From NCBI RefSeq assembly GCF_964340395.1, contig NC_135558.1, positions 17,660,771 to 17,724,770 on the forward strand: DNA of 64,000 bases, given 5' to 3'. Below, piece after piece: positions 52,606 through 64,000 of the stretch (positions are counted from its first letter, which is position 1; each line of letters starts with the position of its first letter). The translations under genes were made by a program, and so were the position numbers. This DNA is from Glandiceps talaboti. Lineage: Eukaryota > Hemichordata > Enteropneusta > Spengelidae. Under the pieces are notes generated by a model. That model made no database searches. It saw only the letters and a list, made by a program, of their open reading frames with translations, and was not told where the DNA came from.

Positions 52606-55600
52606 ATGAGCATCCTTCGAGGACCAAAAGTGCCACCACCATATGGCCTACCAGCCAATAATATCCATAGATGTTTTGAGCATCTGGTGAAGCATGATGG
52701 CTCAGCCAATCAGAGGACAGCTGTAATCTTTGAAGGAAAGAAGACTACATATGTTGAGTTCAATCACCAGGCTAATGCCTTGGCTCGTGTCATTAAAGAT
52801 CGGCTGAAGATATCTAAGAAACCTTTGCAGGAACCCTTGTGTATTGGTTTACATATTAACCCAAGTGATACAGTCCTGAAATTCATCTTTGCAGTGCTTA
52901 AACTTGGCGCAGCCTACCTTCCCCTCGACCCAAAGTATCCTGCCAAACGTCTACAGTATACAATAACCGACTCCAGTCCATGTTGTGTGATCACTGCAAG
53001 TGAAGATGGTCGATTTATTGAGATGATGTCGGACATCCCAGAGGAAGACAAGCCAGTGGTATTACCAGTAGATGATTTGTTGGCAAGCATGGAAGCCTTT
53101 CCTGTCTCTGATCTGGAGGAATCAGAACAAATAATCAGGCGTCATGTTGACTCGAGTACTCTTGCCTGCATTTTGTATACGTCTGGATCAACTGGTCTCC
53201 CCAAGGGTGTGCTCATCCCTCATCGATCAATCCTTCATCGAGCTAATTCACTATGGAGTGCTTTCCATACAAGTGAATCTGACATTTTCTGTCTGAAATC
53301 ATCAATAAACTTTTCTGATTCACTCACAGAAATATTTGGATCTATGTTACGAGGAATCCCACTTGCTATTGCACCTGCCTGTGCCGCTACAAATCCCGAG
53401 TTAATGATCAAAACACTCGATGACAACAAGGTCACATGGATCATACTGGTACCAACACTGCTACAAACAATGATAACAATATTGAAGAACAAGCCATACA
53501 ATGAAAGAATTAATATGCTTCAATCTGTTAAGATGTTTGCTTGTGCTGGTGAAAATGTCAGTCCTCAACTTATAGATAGATTCCATTCCCTGTTGCCTAA
53601 CAGTCAGGTAACCAATATGTGGGGCATGACAGAGACAGCTGGGGATCATGTTAACTTCGTTGTTGATCGCAGAGTACAGGATATGAAAAACAAACAAATT
53701 AGCATCGGTAAACCTATCCAGAACACTAACATATATCTTCTCGATGAGAACATGAAGCCAGTGCCAGTTGGTGAAACAGGGATGTGCTATATGAGTGGAC
53801 CAAGTGTCACTGATGGTTACTTGGTAAAGGATGACACTGGAAAGGTATCTTCAAGCCTGGGACCAGAAGGAAAATTTTCCCCAAATCCCTTTGAGGCAGA
53901 TCCTGAACACCGAACCCTTTTGAACTCAGGAGATTACATGAGATTGGTCCTTGATGAGACAACTAAAGAACTTAACTTGATGTTTGAAGGCCGTCGAGAT
54001 ACTTTGGTTAAATACCATGGCTTCAGAATCGATTTGAATGAAGTAGGGCGTTTTCTTTGTGAGCACCCTGACATTGAACGTGCTGTGGTGCGTTGTCACG
54101 ATCAACAGGAAGAGAAATACTTGGTTGCATACTACAAGGTTTTAGGCGATAATCTTGACTGCACACCGGAGTCCATCACGAAGTATTTACGTTCAGTCTT
54201 GCCAGCCTACATGATACCAAGGGTTGTGTGTATTGATGATTTCCCAACATTACCAAATGGTGAGTATATATTCAACTGGTCACATGACATGACACGACAT
54301 GATTTGACTTAAGGTAACGTTTCGCTTCGCATTATTCATTTTATGGTCCCAAAGCATATGATGAGCAACTGGCACTTTTAGGTATGACATTCTGTCAGTT
54401 TGTTGGTTGGCTGCTCTCTTTTTAACAATTGCATCAGAGTGAAATAAATCCTATGTGCCAAGACCAAAAATCGTTCCATAGAAGAAAATTGCAGCGGTAA
54501 ATTTAATGAGCAATCAATTCATTGACAATTGAATGATTGTAGTTGACAGTTGTAATATCTTTGTTCATGACTCGTCATGGGATCAACGATATCAGAGGTT
54601 AATTGAATTAGAAAACTAAGATAATTATTATGTTGACACTATTGTATAGATTGTCAGAATAGGCATATGCATATATGAGTATTAATCTATATTAATCTAT
54701 ATTTTCTTCCATACAAATGTACGTCTGTACTACAGGAAAGACCGACAATAACACACTCTATCAAAAATTCAAGCAGGATTGCATCGGAAGAGTCAGTTTG
54801 GAACCAAGTGATGCCATAGCATTGTATGAAAATTCACCACATGCACGGGTTATCCAGGATACAGTGAGCAGTGTCCTCGATCTGCCATTTGAAATTTCGT
54901 TGTTGCACAACTACTTTCAGATGGGCGGAAATTCAGGTCAGTTTATTGGAAAAAGAGTAAGCCTCACACAAAGTTAAGTTTTAGCAAGCAAGTTCACTAT
55001 AAAAAATGTATTTATTTTGGTAGTTTACTCAAAACATGTTCGTGTTTTGGAACTTGGAAATGGTCAAGTATTACATGCAGTACAACATCTTTGTAATTAC
55101 TCCTAGGACATGCATAAAAATGGTGATTTCAGCTTTCCTTAGTTATATGACAGAACCGCATGGCATGTATATAATAAGGGTCCAGGTCTGACATTTGCAC
55201 AAGTGTTGCATTGTTGTTCTCTGTGGCCTAACCCTGACAAATGTAGCAAGTATTCACACACAAGAGCAAATACAACGAGTGCTCTACACCTGAATATATG
55301 CGACATGTGGTACTGTTATTATTACATATCTTTTTTGCCAAAAGTTTTTTTTAAATAGTAATCAAATTAACTGTGCAATCACGTGATGGCACTTGAGTGG
55401 CACGATCACTCACTCATTTGCATACAGGTATGCACTGATACTTTAGGTATTGCATTGAAACTTTTTAAAATGGTTTCCGGAAATTCTTTCTATTTGCAGT
55501 GAATGCCATTGAAGTTATCATGAGAATCAGAGAGAACGGCTTTGAACTTGACATTGAAGACTTCTTCCGTGCCAAGACGCTGGCAGATCTCCTCAAATCT

Positions 55601-57358
55601 GAGCCAAATAAAACCGAACAAGATGAGAAGCTTGTCAGCGAAGAGTTTAACATTCCTGGTTATGAAATCTTGATTCTGAACGAGGCTACGGATGACGAAT
55701 TTGAAAATGGCTGCAGGATGGGCGCGGAAGCTTTCGCAAATAGCGAACCTGCCACTAAAGCATTAGAAATACCTACAAAAGAAAAGGTTGAAGTGTCCTA
55801 CAGTAAAATTAAGTCACTTGCTAAAGTAAATACAGGCATATCCTTTTTTGTTCGTCGACAAAGTGATAACAAAATTGTTGCCATGTCCATAAATCGAGAT
55901 ATGTTTGATGTCACTGACGAATCGTCTACTGTCAAAGAATGTCAGATAAGAGCGCTCTTCAGCCTGAGTACAGAAATTCATCAGTTGGCAGTCATGAATT
56001 TGGATCTAAAGCAACCGAAGGAATTATTTTTCATGGATCTATCTGCAGTATCTGAAGACGAAGAAGTAGCAATGAAAGCTAGCTTACAGAAATTGCTTGA
56101 GGCTGGTAAGCAACGTTCACAAGTTATTATACATGCATATGCAACACTAGGTAGGGAGCAGCGTGCGAAATTAACACAGTTCAGCTGGCCCAAGCCAGTT
56201 GATTTGCCGCCAGGTCAGTGATTTGATGTCCATGAATTATTCCTCGCCATTTTCATCGAAATATACCACACTATCATATTTTGAAGATATTACAATATGT
56301 GGGACTAAATAGTACTAGCTCCTGACATTCGCCATCTAATTTTCAGCTGTCTGAGATGTAATGTGGCCATACTCATGTGAGATAGTTTTTCGATATCAAT
56401 GAATGACGATGTTGCATCTTGTTCTGCCTGTTTTACCATCAGCAAATAAAATTGATTTTGAGTCAGCGTAACGGATAATTTCAATAGCTAGCTAACACAA
56501 AAAAACGGATAACTCGCAATAAACATACACACATGCAGGTGCATGTATCAAATACGTAATAGGTAGTCAACGAGTTCGGGAGGGTTAATTATGTGCCAAT
56601 AAACGACGGGGCATAGCCCCCGAGCTTTTGGCACGTAACCCTACCAAATTAAACGATCGCGAGTTGTCTATCTTACTTATACTATGGCGTGATTGGCTCA
56701 AACGGATATATAGGTCACACCCCTAAGAAAGAGTGGGTTATAGTTACATATAACCAACCAAAATCAAGGCCTCTGATTGGCCAAGTCGGTCGTAGTATAA
56801 AAGAACGTGTTCGATTTTTTCACGAAGTTGTCTATCACCAAACATCTAATATCGATAGTGTACAATTTAGTAGCAATTTCACAGCTTTATTTCAAATTAT
56901 TCGTGAACAATGAAAACGAAGCTGTGCTCGCCTTTAATTTGCACCCCTTTCCCTTATTAGCTTGTAATTTGTATTTGAATGACCGAATGCAGGGAAAGTT
57001 CTCTTTGCTTTTTGCCAAGCTTCTGTTAACAAAGAGAACATCATTTATGTTTACATTTTTTTTTGGGGGGGGAGAGTTTACCTCTCTCCACACTGATAAA
57101 GCAGAATTACATTTTTCATCTCAGTTGAACCTTCTTTTTACTCCAACAGAGAAAATCAGAGTGTCTCGTCGTCATGGTTACAAGGGTTGCTGTGCAGCGT
57201 ATTCTAATCCTGTTGGTGCTGCAATAGCCAGGGAAATGGGTCACGTGGAATTATTGTCATCCGGGTACATTCGCGACCATGAATACGACGGCAAGAAATA
57301 TTTCACCAAAGTCCAGCCACCCGATGCCAAGCATGTAGTTTTGGTTAAATATCATTAA
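52606..57358 (+). CDS. ebony-like: Ebony-like NRPS, copy 5 (divergent, intact)
   Basis: Intact 889-residue gene. Exons: 52606-54259, 54736-54936, 55500-56105, 57150-57358. Exon junctions fall at the same codons as in the other copies, but introns and flanks share no obvious similarity with them, so this is an older paralogue. Translation starts at an ATG aligning with the Val before SILQGP of the others. An in-frame TAA at 52600-52602 rules out an earlier start, so about ten N-terminal residues are missing. Motifs: LYTSGSTGLPKGV, FSDSLTE (Ser where the others have Val), FACAGENV, NMWGMTETAGD, NSGDYMRL, GRRDTLVKYHGFRIDL, LPNGK. The carrier motif is MGGNS (Ser618), with Val next instead of Met. 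The GNAT part keeps SFFVRRQSDNKIVA and ends VVLVKYH. The acceptor TTTTTTTCAG ends at 52567, so an untranslated exon probably lies upstream, as in copies 2-3. A possible polyA signal ATTAAA is at 57490-57495. Confidence 0.9.
56500..56672. repeat. Hairpin / MITE-like sequence in intron 3 of copy 5
   Basis: Outer arms GATAACTCGC (about 56507) and GCGAGTTGTC (about 56660) are inverted. Inner arms AGGGTTAATTATGTGCCAA and TTGGCACGTAACCCT also pair, around a GGGGC...GCCCC core. Confidence 0.55.
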
Positions 57359-57771
57359 TATCTGTGACTGAAGTTCAAGTTAAATCACGAAGTGTTTAAG
57401 GATATCGTGATACAACCATCATATAAAAGTGGACTTGATATTATTAACATACACTTATATAATAAGCACCATTGTTTGTTATTTCATGAATTAAAAGACA
57501 TTTTATAGGAACAGTTCAGATTTGCTGTAAGCTTATATACGGAATAGTCGTGCTGTAAGCACATACTTATTCAAAGCAATACGATATAGTTAGATATGAG
57601 GTATTTAAGTTTATAAAAAATTCTTCATGTATTTAAGCATGTGACAGAAGCAGTGCAGTAGAGATAATTGATAATAAATCAATATTACTGATGAGGTATT
57701 TGTAGATATTTAGTACAGAATAAATTGATTACAAATCAATAATGATATATTCATTCTGAAAACATTCCTGG

Positions 57772-57806
<35 letters not shown>

Positions 57807-58225
57807 TAGACAGCCAGACAGACAGACAGACCTCGTGTCAATGCATCTGCATCAAAATCAAATTTTCCGATCTGGACCGAGACCTGCTTTTTTGTACACG
57901 TCACTGAACTTAATAACAAAACAATGAACGACAGGTTTCTCCATTGAAGATTAAGCTCAGTAGACTGAATCTCACTATTTCCTATATATTAGAATCTGAT
58001 GCTTATCAAAAACGCATGGCAATGCAGCGCAGTGCAAACATCATATCGTATCGCATCGCATCGCATCGCATCGCAACCCACCCAACCCAGCCCAGTACAT
58101 CACACCACACCACAACACACCACAACACAACACAACACAACACAACACAATACAACAAAGCAACGCAATGCAATGAAATACAATACAACACTATACAATA
58201 TTATACAATACTTAAACAATAATCA
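57359..58225. other. 3' UTR of copy 5, then low-complexity DNA
   Basis: ATTAAA at 57490-57495 may serve as the polyA signal. (GACA)n at 57772-57832. Simple CATCG, CACAA and AATAC repeats from 58045 to 58210. No gene seen. Confidence 0.6.
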
Positions 58226-58227
58226 AG

Positions 58228-58291
58228 CAAACTTTACACTCCATAATGGGCTCGGCTGTCGCCTCGCCCATTATGTCGTGCAAAGTTTGCT
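58228..58291. repeat. 64-bp hairpin
   Basis: AGCAAACTTTACACTCCATA pairs with the reverse of TATGTCGTGCAAAGTTTGCT, with GGGC/GCCC at the stem top. A third partial copy (GTCCATTATGGGCTGG) follows at once. Confidence 0.65.
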
Positions 58292-58326
58292 TTCGTCCAT
58301 TATGGGCTGGGAGGGCGTACATTGTT

Positions 58327-58850
58327 GTTAATATTTTATAGTTTTGCCAATTCCAGTGAATTTGTAGACAGAGAAACGCAAAACAACGTATAATATACAC
58401 AGCGCTGAACATCGTCTGTCATGTTCGACCCGGAAGCTGAATACTAATCATAGCGACACACGTACATACACGTACACACACATATACACTTCAATGAACT
58501 GCTGTGAACACAAATTTGTTTCATTTTAATTTCAATCTTTTAAAAAAAAATTCTTATGGTGTTTACCCCATAATTTCCCTGTTCTTAAATACCCACACCT
58601 TTATTGCCTTACAGACATAAGCTTGTATTGTTATGCTCGTTCCGGGGCCGCGATGCCCAATAACGGAGTACATTATCAGTAATAATGTACAGCGATGACG
58701 TCACAAAATTCACTGGAATTGGTAATGCTATAATATAATATACAATATAATACAATGCGATACAATACTTATAATACTCAACAATACAATACCATGCAAT
58801 ACTATACCATACGTTAATATTTAATAGTTTTGCCAATTCACGTTTACGTC
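58327..58850. repeat. Short repeats with inverted and direct copies
   Basis: ATAGTTTTGCCAATTCCAGTG at 58338 recurs inverted at about 58705-58727 (AATTCACTGGAATTGG) and directly at 58824 (ATAGTTTTGCCAATTCACG). Consistent with a small non-autonomous DNA element and a solo end. Confidence 0.5.
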
Positions 58851-58878
58851 ACTTTGTTCCCAGATCGACCCTTATCAT

Positions 58879-59728
58879 GATATATAATTCATTTATTTTA
58901 CCACACTTAACATATTGTATAGAGATTTGGGGCAATACTTACCAAACTCTTCTCGACCCAATATTCCGACTACAAAAGAAATTTGTCCGCTTGATAACAT
59001 TCACTGATTTCAACGCACACTCTGAACCCCTTTTTAACCAACTTAATGTTCTAAATATATTTCAACTTAGTAAATTTTCCTCCTGTATTTTCGTGTATGA
59101 TCTTAGAAATAATCGTTATCCCCACAACATAGAAAAGTATTTTGACCGTCCCATTCATACATATCAAAACCGTTCAGCCTCCAGTGGTAACTTTCGTCCA
59201 CCATCGATAAAATTGACCATCACCCAACACAATTTCAAATATGCAGCGACAAAGCACTGGAACTCTTTACCAAGTCACCTAAAAATTAACATGTCCAGGC
59301 AACAGTTCAAAAATGAACTAAGAAATTATATTTTAAATTCTACACACCAACCTTAATTTATACTCTTTGGCGTTTTTACAACATCTCTGGTTTTTGCTTT
59401 ATTTCTTCTCGTGTGTGTGTATGCGTATGTATGTATGTGCGTGCGTGTGTGTGTATGAGTGTGCGTGAATGCGTGCTGTGTTTATTTTTGACTTAATTTT
59501 CTTCGTTGCGTCCATTTATGAATTTGAATTAATCTAAAATTGAATGTACGGGCCATGGACACGACTAGTTCTGCTGAACTATTTTCATGGTCCCCATTAG
59601 ATAACACATGTATATTTCCTTTTGTCCAATTTGTTTGAAAGTGTAATGTATTATTTATTTATTTATTTATTTTGTTTTTTTGTTTTTTTGTTATCTGATG
59701 AAATAAATTTCAATTCAATTCAAGACAA
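58879..59728 (+). mobile_element. 5'-truncated LINE 3' end (L2/CR1-like)
   Basis: An open frame of 159 codons (58877-59356) gives the C-terminal tail of a reverse transcriptase: ILPHLTYCIEIWGNTY, LQKKFVRLITF, KHWNSLPSHLK. The 3' end GATGAAATAAATTTCAATTC is followed by TTCAA repeats, the usual L2-type tail. Confidence 0.8.
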
Positions 59729-60113
59729 TACAATACAATACAATACAATACAATACAATACAATACAATACAATACAATACAATACAATACAATACAATG
59801 CATTACAATACAATACAATACAATTATAATAATTACAATACAATACAATACAATACAATACAATACAATATAAAACAATACAATACAATACAATACAATA
59901 CAATACAATACAATACAATACAATACAATACAATACAATACAATATAAAACAATACAATACAATACAATACAATACAATACAATACAATACAATACAATA
60001 CAATACAATACAATACAATACAATACAATACAATACAATACAATACAATACAATACAATACAATACAATGCAATGCAATGCAATACAATACAATACAATA
60101 CAATGCAATGCTG
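59724..60113. repeat. (CAATA)n pentanucleotide microsatellite
   Basis: About 390 bp of CAATA with a few TAAAA and CAATG variants, starting directly at the TTCAATTCAA tail of the truncated LINE. It gives spurious open frames on both strands. Confidence 0.95.
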
Positions 60114-60722
60114 TGGTTGGCCAGGAGATCACTAACAGCAATGGGCAAATAGCGATCAATGAGAAAAAATAACTTATTGCAAATGTTCTGTTGTATTCCA
60201 ACAATTGTCTGTAGGAACGACAATCTCAAAACTTTGCCCTTACGGAAGGCATTCAGTTTAAATCTGGTTCTTAAACACTTTAACCTTACGTATAAAGATT
60301 AATTGTTAATTTTAGATGGTACTTTCTCCTAAAGATGTGAAATTTCGATAGGGGCAGAGCTTTTATTATCTTACTTTGATATAAAAAAAAATATTTTAAA
60401 AAAACTGAGCATTTGCCAAAACCCATTCAAAGCCACAATTACCGGATAACAGCCCACTATATATCCAGCAGGGGAAATACTGATCAATATTTTGTCAAGA
60501 TTTATGACCTTCCAGATGGCGTATACTGCAGTGTGTTCTTGCTGGAAAGAGAATTGTTTCTACCATTGGGAACTATTCCAATGTTGTCAAAAAATGATCA
60601 AATATTTACGCTATGATGTCATTGCAGTTACAGAGGGATAGAGGTAGAATACTGCAAATAAGCCGAATGATGTCATAATACCAAGTTTATCTTCTATTTC
60701 CCGGCGTAATAACGTCAAATGA
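60114..60722. other. Presumed 3' region of copy 6 (minus)
   Basis: No gene seen. Minus-strand AATAAA at 60367-60362 is a possible polyA signal, about 355 bp after the copy 6 stop. Confidence 0.45.
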
Positions 60723-62683
60723 CTACATATACTTGGTCAGAAATAGTATTTTAGTATCCGGTGGCTGAACTTTAGTGAAATACTTCTTCCCTTCGTATTC
60801 ATAGTCACGTATATACTCGGTTGCGTGTGCTTCCACGTGACCAACTTCTCTGGCTATTGCAGTACTCACAGGATTTGTATAGGTGCCACAGCATTTTGTG
60901 AAACCATGGCAACGAGCTGCTTTGATTTTTTCTAGAAAAAATACAACAATACAGGAGACATGTTATTTAAGTGCTGTATTTGTGAGTTTTAGCGATACCA
61001 ATTACAAGTGCTTAGATAATGTGATAAGGCTACCTCTTAATATCCTGAAATAAATATTAATGCAATCACGTCACGAGATGTAATATTGCTTAACAAGAAA
61101 TTACTTTAGTGCAAAAGTCTGTCTGAGTGTGGTTTTCAGAAATGATGATGATGGCGCAACAGTATATCATGGACAATGATTAGAATTCAACTCTTACTAA
61201 GTTCAGCAAATACAGAGTTACTGGTGAGTAGTCTGTGTACGTACGTAGAGTTGAAATACACTGGACTGTGCCACCAACGACGATACCTTGATGTTCTATT
61301 TCGTTTTTAAATCTCATACCTGTTTCCAGTAATTTCTGTAAACTGGCCTTCATCGACACTTCTTCCTCCACATCAACAGCTGTTAGAACCTGGTAAAACC
61401 ATTGCTTAGGTTCTTTGACAGCCAATGTCTCGGCTAGCGACTGTGCTGCCCCCGTCAGTAACGAAAAAAAGCGCCATTATCCGGCTATCTTTGAATTCGT
61501 CACCACCATGCTCTTCAACCGATTCCTGATAGAGATCGTGATTCACACACATGGCAACTATTCTGTTATCGCTCTGTCGTCGAACTAAAAACGACATGTC
61601 GGCGTTTTCTTCGGCCATTGGTTTGATACAAGAATAAAATGCTGCGTGTTTCACTTCAACGGATGCTTCTAAGGACATTGTTATAGGCTCACTTAGTGCG
61701 AACCCTTCTGCTCCCAGCCGACAACCAATCTCGAATTCTTCATCCGTTACCTCGTTCATGAACACAGTTTGGTATCCGGGAATAGAGAATTCTTCGTCGA
61801 CAATAAACTGCTGCTTTACGTCTTTACCTTCAGCTAGTTCAAATTTCAATAGGTCTCCAAGCGTCTTGGAACAGAAAAAATCTTCGATATCAAGTTTAAA
61901 GCCATTCTCTCTGATTTTCATGATGACTTCAATGGCATTCTCTGTAAATTATGGACAAAAAAGATATACGTGTTAGTCTTGCCCAAATATATGAATATTA
62001 ATGCGCATTTACGTATCAGCTATACAAAAATATCACGTCATCCAGTTAGTCTATCAAAATGAGCTCCATCTGTTACGAAAATAGGAGAATGTAACACCAC
62101 TGCATGGGAATAAAGTTATATCGTACTTAATGCGTAGAAAGGAGTGGTTATATGAATCTCTCATAACATAAACTTACTTGAGTTCCCGCCAATTTGAAAG
62201 AAGTTGTGCATCAGTGAAATGTCCTTAGATTGTAGATCAAGTACATGGCTCACTGCATCACGGATAGTGCATGCATGTGGTGAATTCTCATCTGATGACG
62301 TAGGATAACTTGATTTCAGATCTGTGGTGGTTATACTCTGCTTGAAGATATCGTAGAGGGCGTCATTGTTAGTCTTTCCTAGGTGCGAAGTAATATACTG
62401 TATTATTATTGGAAAATGTGTCGTAAGGTTATATCCGTTCATCACACATCAACCAATGATATTTTACATCAATTCACTCTATGACCGTCTACCTAACTAG
62501 CATACCAATTACATAATCAACAGAGACAAACACTAAACTCGATATCCACCAACCACATTATTCTATCAAACCAAGAAGGGTATCTATTGTAGAGATATGA
62601 AAAGAGCAACTTAATGAACAGCTCATTTGTCAAACATTGATCGAATATCAGTTGAGCAACAATTCAATCAGCTAGTCAGTCAT

Positions 62684-62717
<34 letters not shown>

Positions 62718-62719
62718 GA

Positions 62720-62757
<38 letters not shown>

Positions 62758-64000
62758 TGACAGACTAAAATACCCCCCCCCGAGAGCCAATTTGAAAATA
62801 GTGACCCTCCCCCTAATTCTCCAATCCCCTGTAAATACTGAAGGCTCCCTTACCATTGGGTAATGTTGGGAACTCATCCACACTTATAACTTTGGGTATC
62901 ATGTAGTCAGGCAGCACAGAACTCAAATACTTGATAACAGAGTCCGATGTACAGTCAGGTACATCATCCAGTGTTTTATAGTATGCAACCAATGTCTGGT
63001 CATCATCTCGCCGTTTTTGGTGAAACAGCACTGCCACACGTTCAATATAGGGGATGTTACTCATAGCACTTTCGATTTCATTCACGTCAATTCGGAATCC
63101 GTGATATTTGACCAAAGTGTCACGTCGTCCTTCAAACATCAACTGTAGTTCATTAGTTGTTTTGTCACGCACCAATCTCATGTAATCTCCCGTGTTACAC
63201 AACGTATTATGTTCATCGTTCAAATCGAAAGGATTCGATGTGAAACGTTCGTTTTGATCCGTTGCCCTCGATGTGTTTCCAGACTTTCCAGCAGCTACCA
63301 TGTAACCATCAGAAATGTTTGGTCCACTCACATAACAGGTTCCTGTTTCACCAATTGGTACTGGCATCATGTTGTCATCTAGTAGATATATGTTGGTGTT
63401 CTGTGTGGGTTCACCAATACAGACTTGTTTCTTCTTTCCCAGTTGGTCATTTTCTAGAACGAAATATGTAACGTCACCACCAAGTTCTGTCATACCCCAG
63501 AAATTAGCAAGTTTCGCATTCGGCAAGAGGGCAAAGACATCTTTAGCAAGTCGAGGACTGAGTTCTTCTCCGGAGCAGGCGAATGTTTGAACAGACTGTA
63601 GGGAGTTTTGTCGTTCTTCATCCGACCGGCTCTTCAAAACTGTTAACATGGTGTGCAAGAGTGTTGGTACTAGCAACATCCATGTTACCTTATTTTCATC
63701 GAGAATTGCGATCATTTTCTCGGGGTTGATAGCTTTGCCGGCTGATGCGATGACAACCGTTAATCCGCGTAAAAGAAAGCCGAAGATTTCTGTCACCGAA
63801 TCCACAAAACATAGAGATGACTGCCAACAGGAAACATCGGCTTCAGTGATTGGAAAGGAACTCCACAGTCCACTAGATCGATGGACAATGGATCGGTGAG
63901 GTAGTCGCACACCTTTGGGGAGACCAGTTGATCCAGATGTATACAGGATACAGGCAAGAGTGCTGGAGTCAACACAACCATTGATTATTTGCTCTGATTC
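60723..64000 (-). CDS. ebony-like: Ebony-like NRPS, copy 6 (5' end outside window; one frameshift)
   Basis: Four exons on the minus strand: 64000-62854 (partial, continues beyond the window), 62378-62178, 61941-61320, 60931-60723 (TAG at 60725-60723). Exon 1 is nearly identical to copies 1-3: the 5' part is copy-1-like (SSGLWSSFPITEADVSC, LCFVDS) and the 3' part copy-2/3-like (CSGEELS, NFWGMTELGGD). Exons 2-4 are far more divergent. The carrier serine is kept in FFQIGGNS. Exon 3 has a frame break at a run of seven A (61464-61470 on the + strand). Removing one base restores the alignment with the family, so this is either a homopolymer sequencing error or a real inactivating indel. Exon 4 reads through CCGTYTNPVS and REVGHVE to the stop. 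All splice sites are GT-AG. It converges on copy 5. If the indel is real, the gene would lose about half of its GNAT domain. Confidence 0.82.
62675..62760. repeat. (CAGT)n / (GACA)n microsatellite, intron 1 of copy 6
   Basis: Adjacent AGTC and GACA tracts. They share neither sequence nor position with the intron 1 repeats of copies 1-3. Confidence 0.9.

Noticed and set aside
56689-56913. 74-codon frame in intron 3 of copy 5
   Set aside because: Lies in intronic DNA next to a MITE-like hairpin, with no family resemblance and no splice signals that would add it in frame.

Overview
This is eukaryotic, animal-type genomic DNA. It is AT-rich, its genes are split by GT-AG introns, and it carries microsatellites and APE-type LINEs. 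The dominant content is a local family of Ebony-type non-ribosomal peptide synthetases: adenylation (A) domain, carrier protein (PCP), and a C-terminal GNAT-like amine-selecting domain. In insects Ebony joins beta-alanine to dopamine or histamine. Introns at the same sites in every copy exclude a bacterial origin. The LINE types and satellite style suggest a marine invertebrate (lophotrochozoan or invertebrate deuterostome), but I cannot name the species from sequence alone.

Layout. Three near-identical + strand copies have start codons at 45, 11368 and 23156. They lie in a tandem segmental duplication of about 11.3-11.8 kb per unit, and the long intergenic parts are duplicated with the genes. 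The third unit loses similarity near 30.48 kb and is followed by a 68-73 bp tandem repeat. A full-length LINE with both ORFs open lies at about 31.28-36.19 kb. Next come an orphan fragment of the array's 3' flank and copy 4 (- strand, 37013-38742), a mosaic pseudogene with only the A-domain exon. From 40 to 52 kb there is no recognisable host gene. That stretch holds a 0.6 kb tandem duplication and a roughly 5 kb fold-back element invaded by a decayed LINE. Copy 5 (+, 52606-57358) is intact and clearly older. Beyond it lie small hairpin elements, a LINE tail with a large CAATA microsatellite, and copy 6 (-, 60723 to beyond 64000), which has one frameshift.

How the genes fit together. Each complete copy is one four-exon enzyme. 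Exon 1 encodes the A domain, exon 2 the carrier region ending at the phosphopantetheine serine, and exons 3-4 the last carrier helix and the GNAT domain. By eye, the A-domain exon is homogenised between copies, while pocket positions and the amine-selecting half differ. That suggests a cluster making a family of beta-alanyl-amine-like (or related) conjugates rather than one redundant enzyme.

The most interesting non-host feature is the LINE at 31-36 kb. ORF1 carries a 2A-like ribosome-skipping motif. ORF2 follows ORF1 in the same frame across a single UAG and has no AUG before its endonuclease domain, so it is predicted to depend on readthrough, reinitiation or a non-AUG start.

All alignments were made by eye. 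Splice sites are predicted from GT/AG positions conserved across copies. No similarity search was run.
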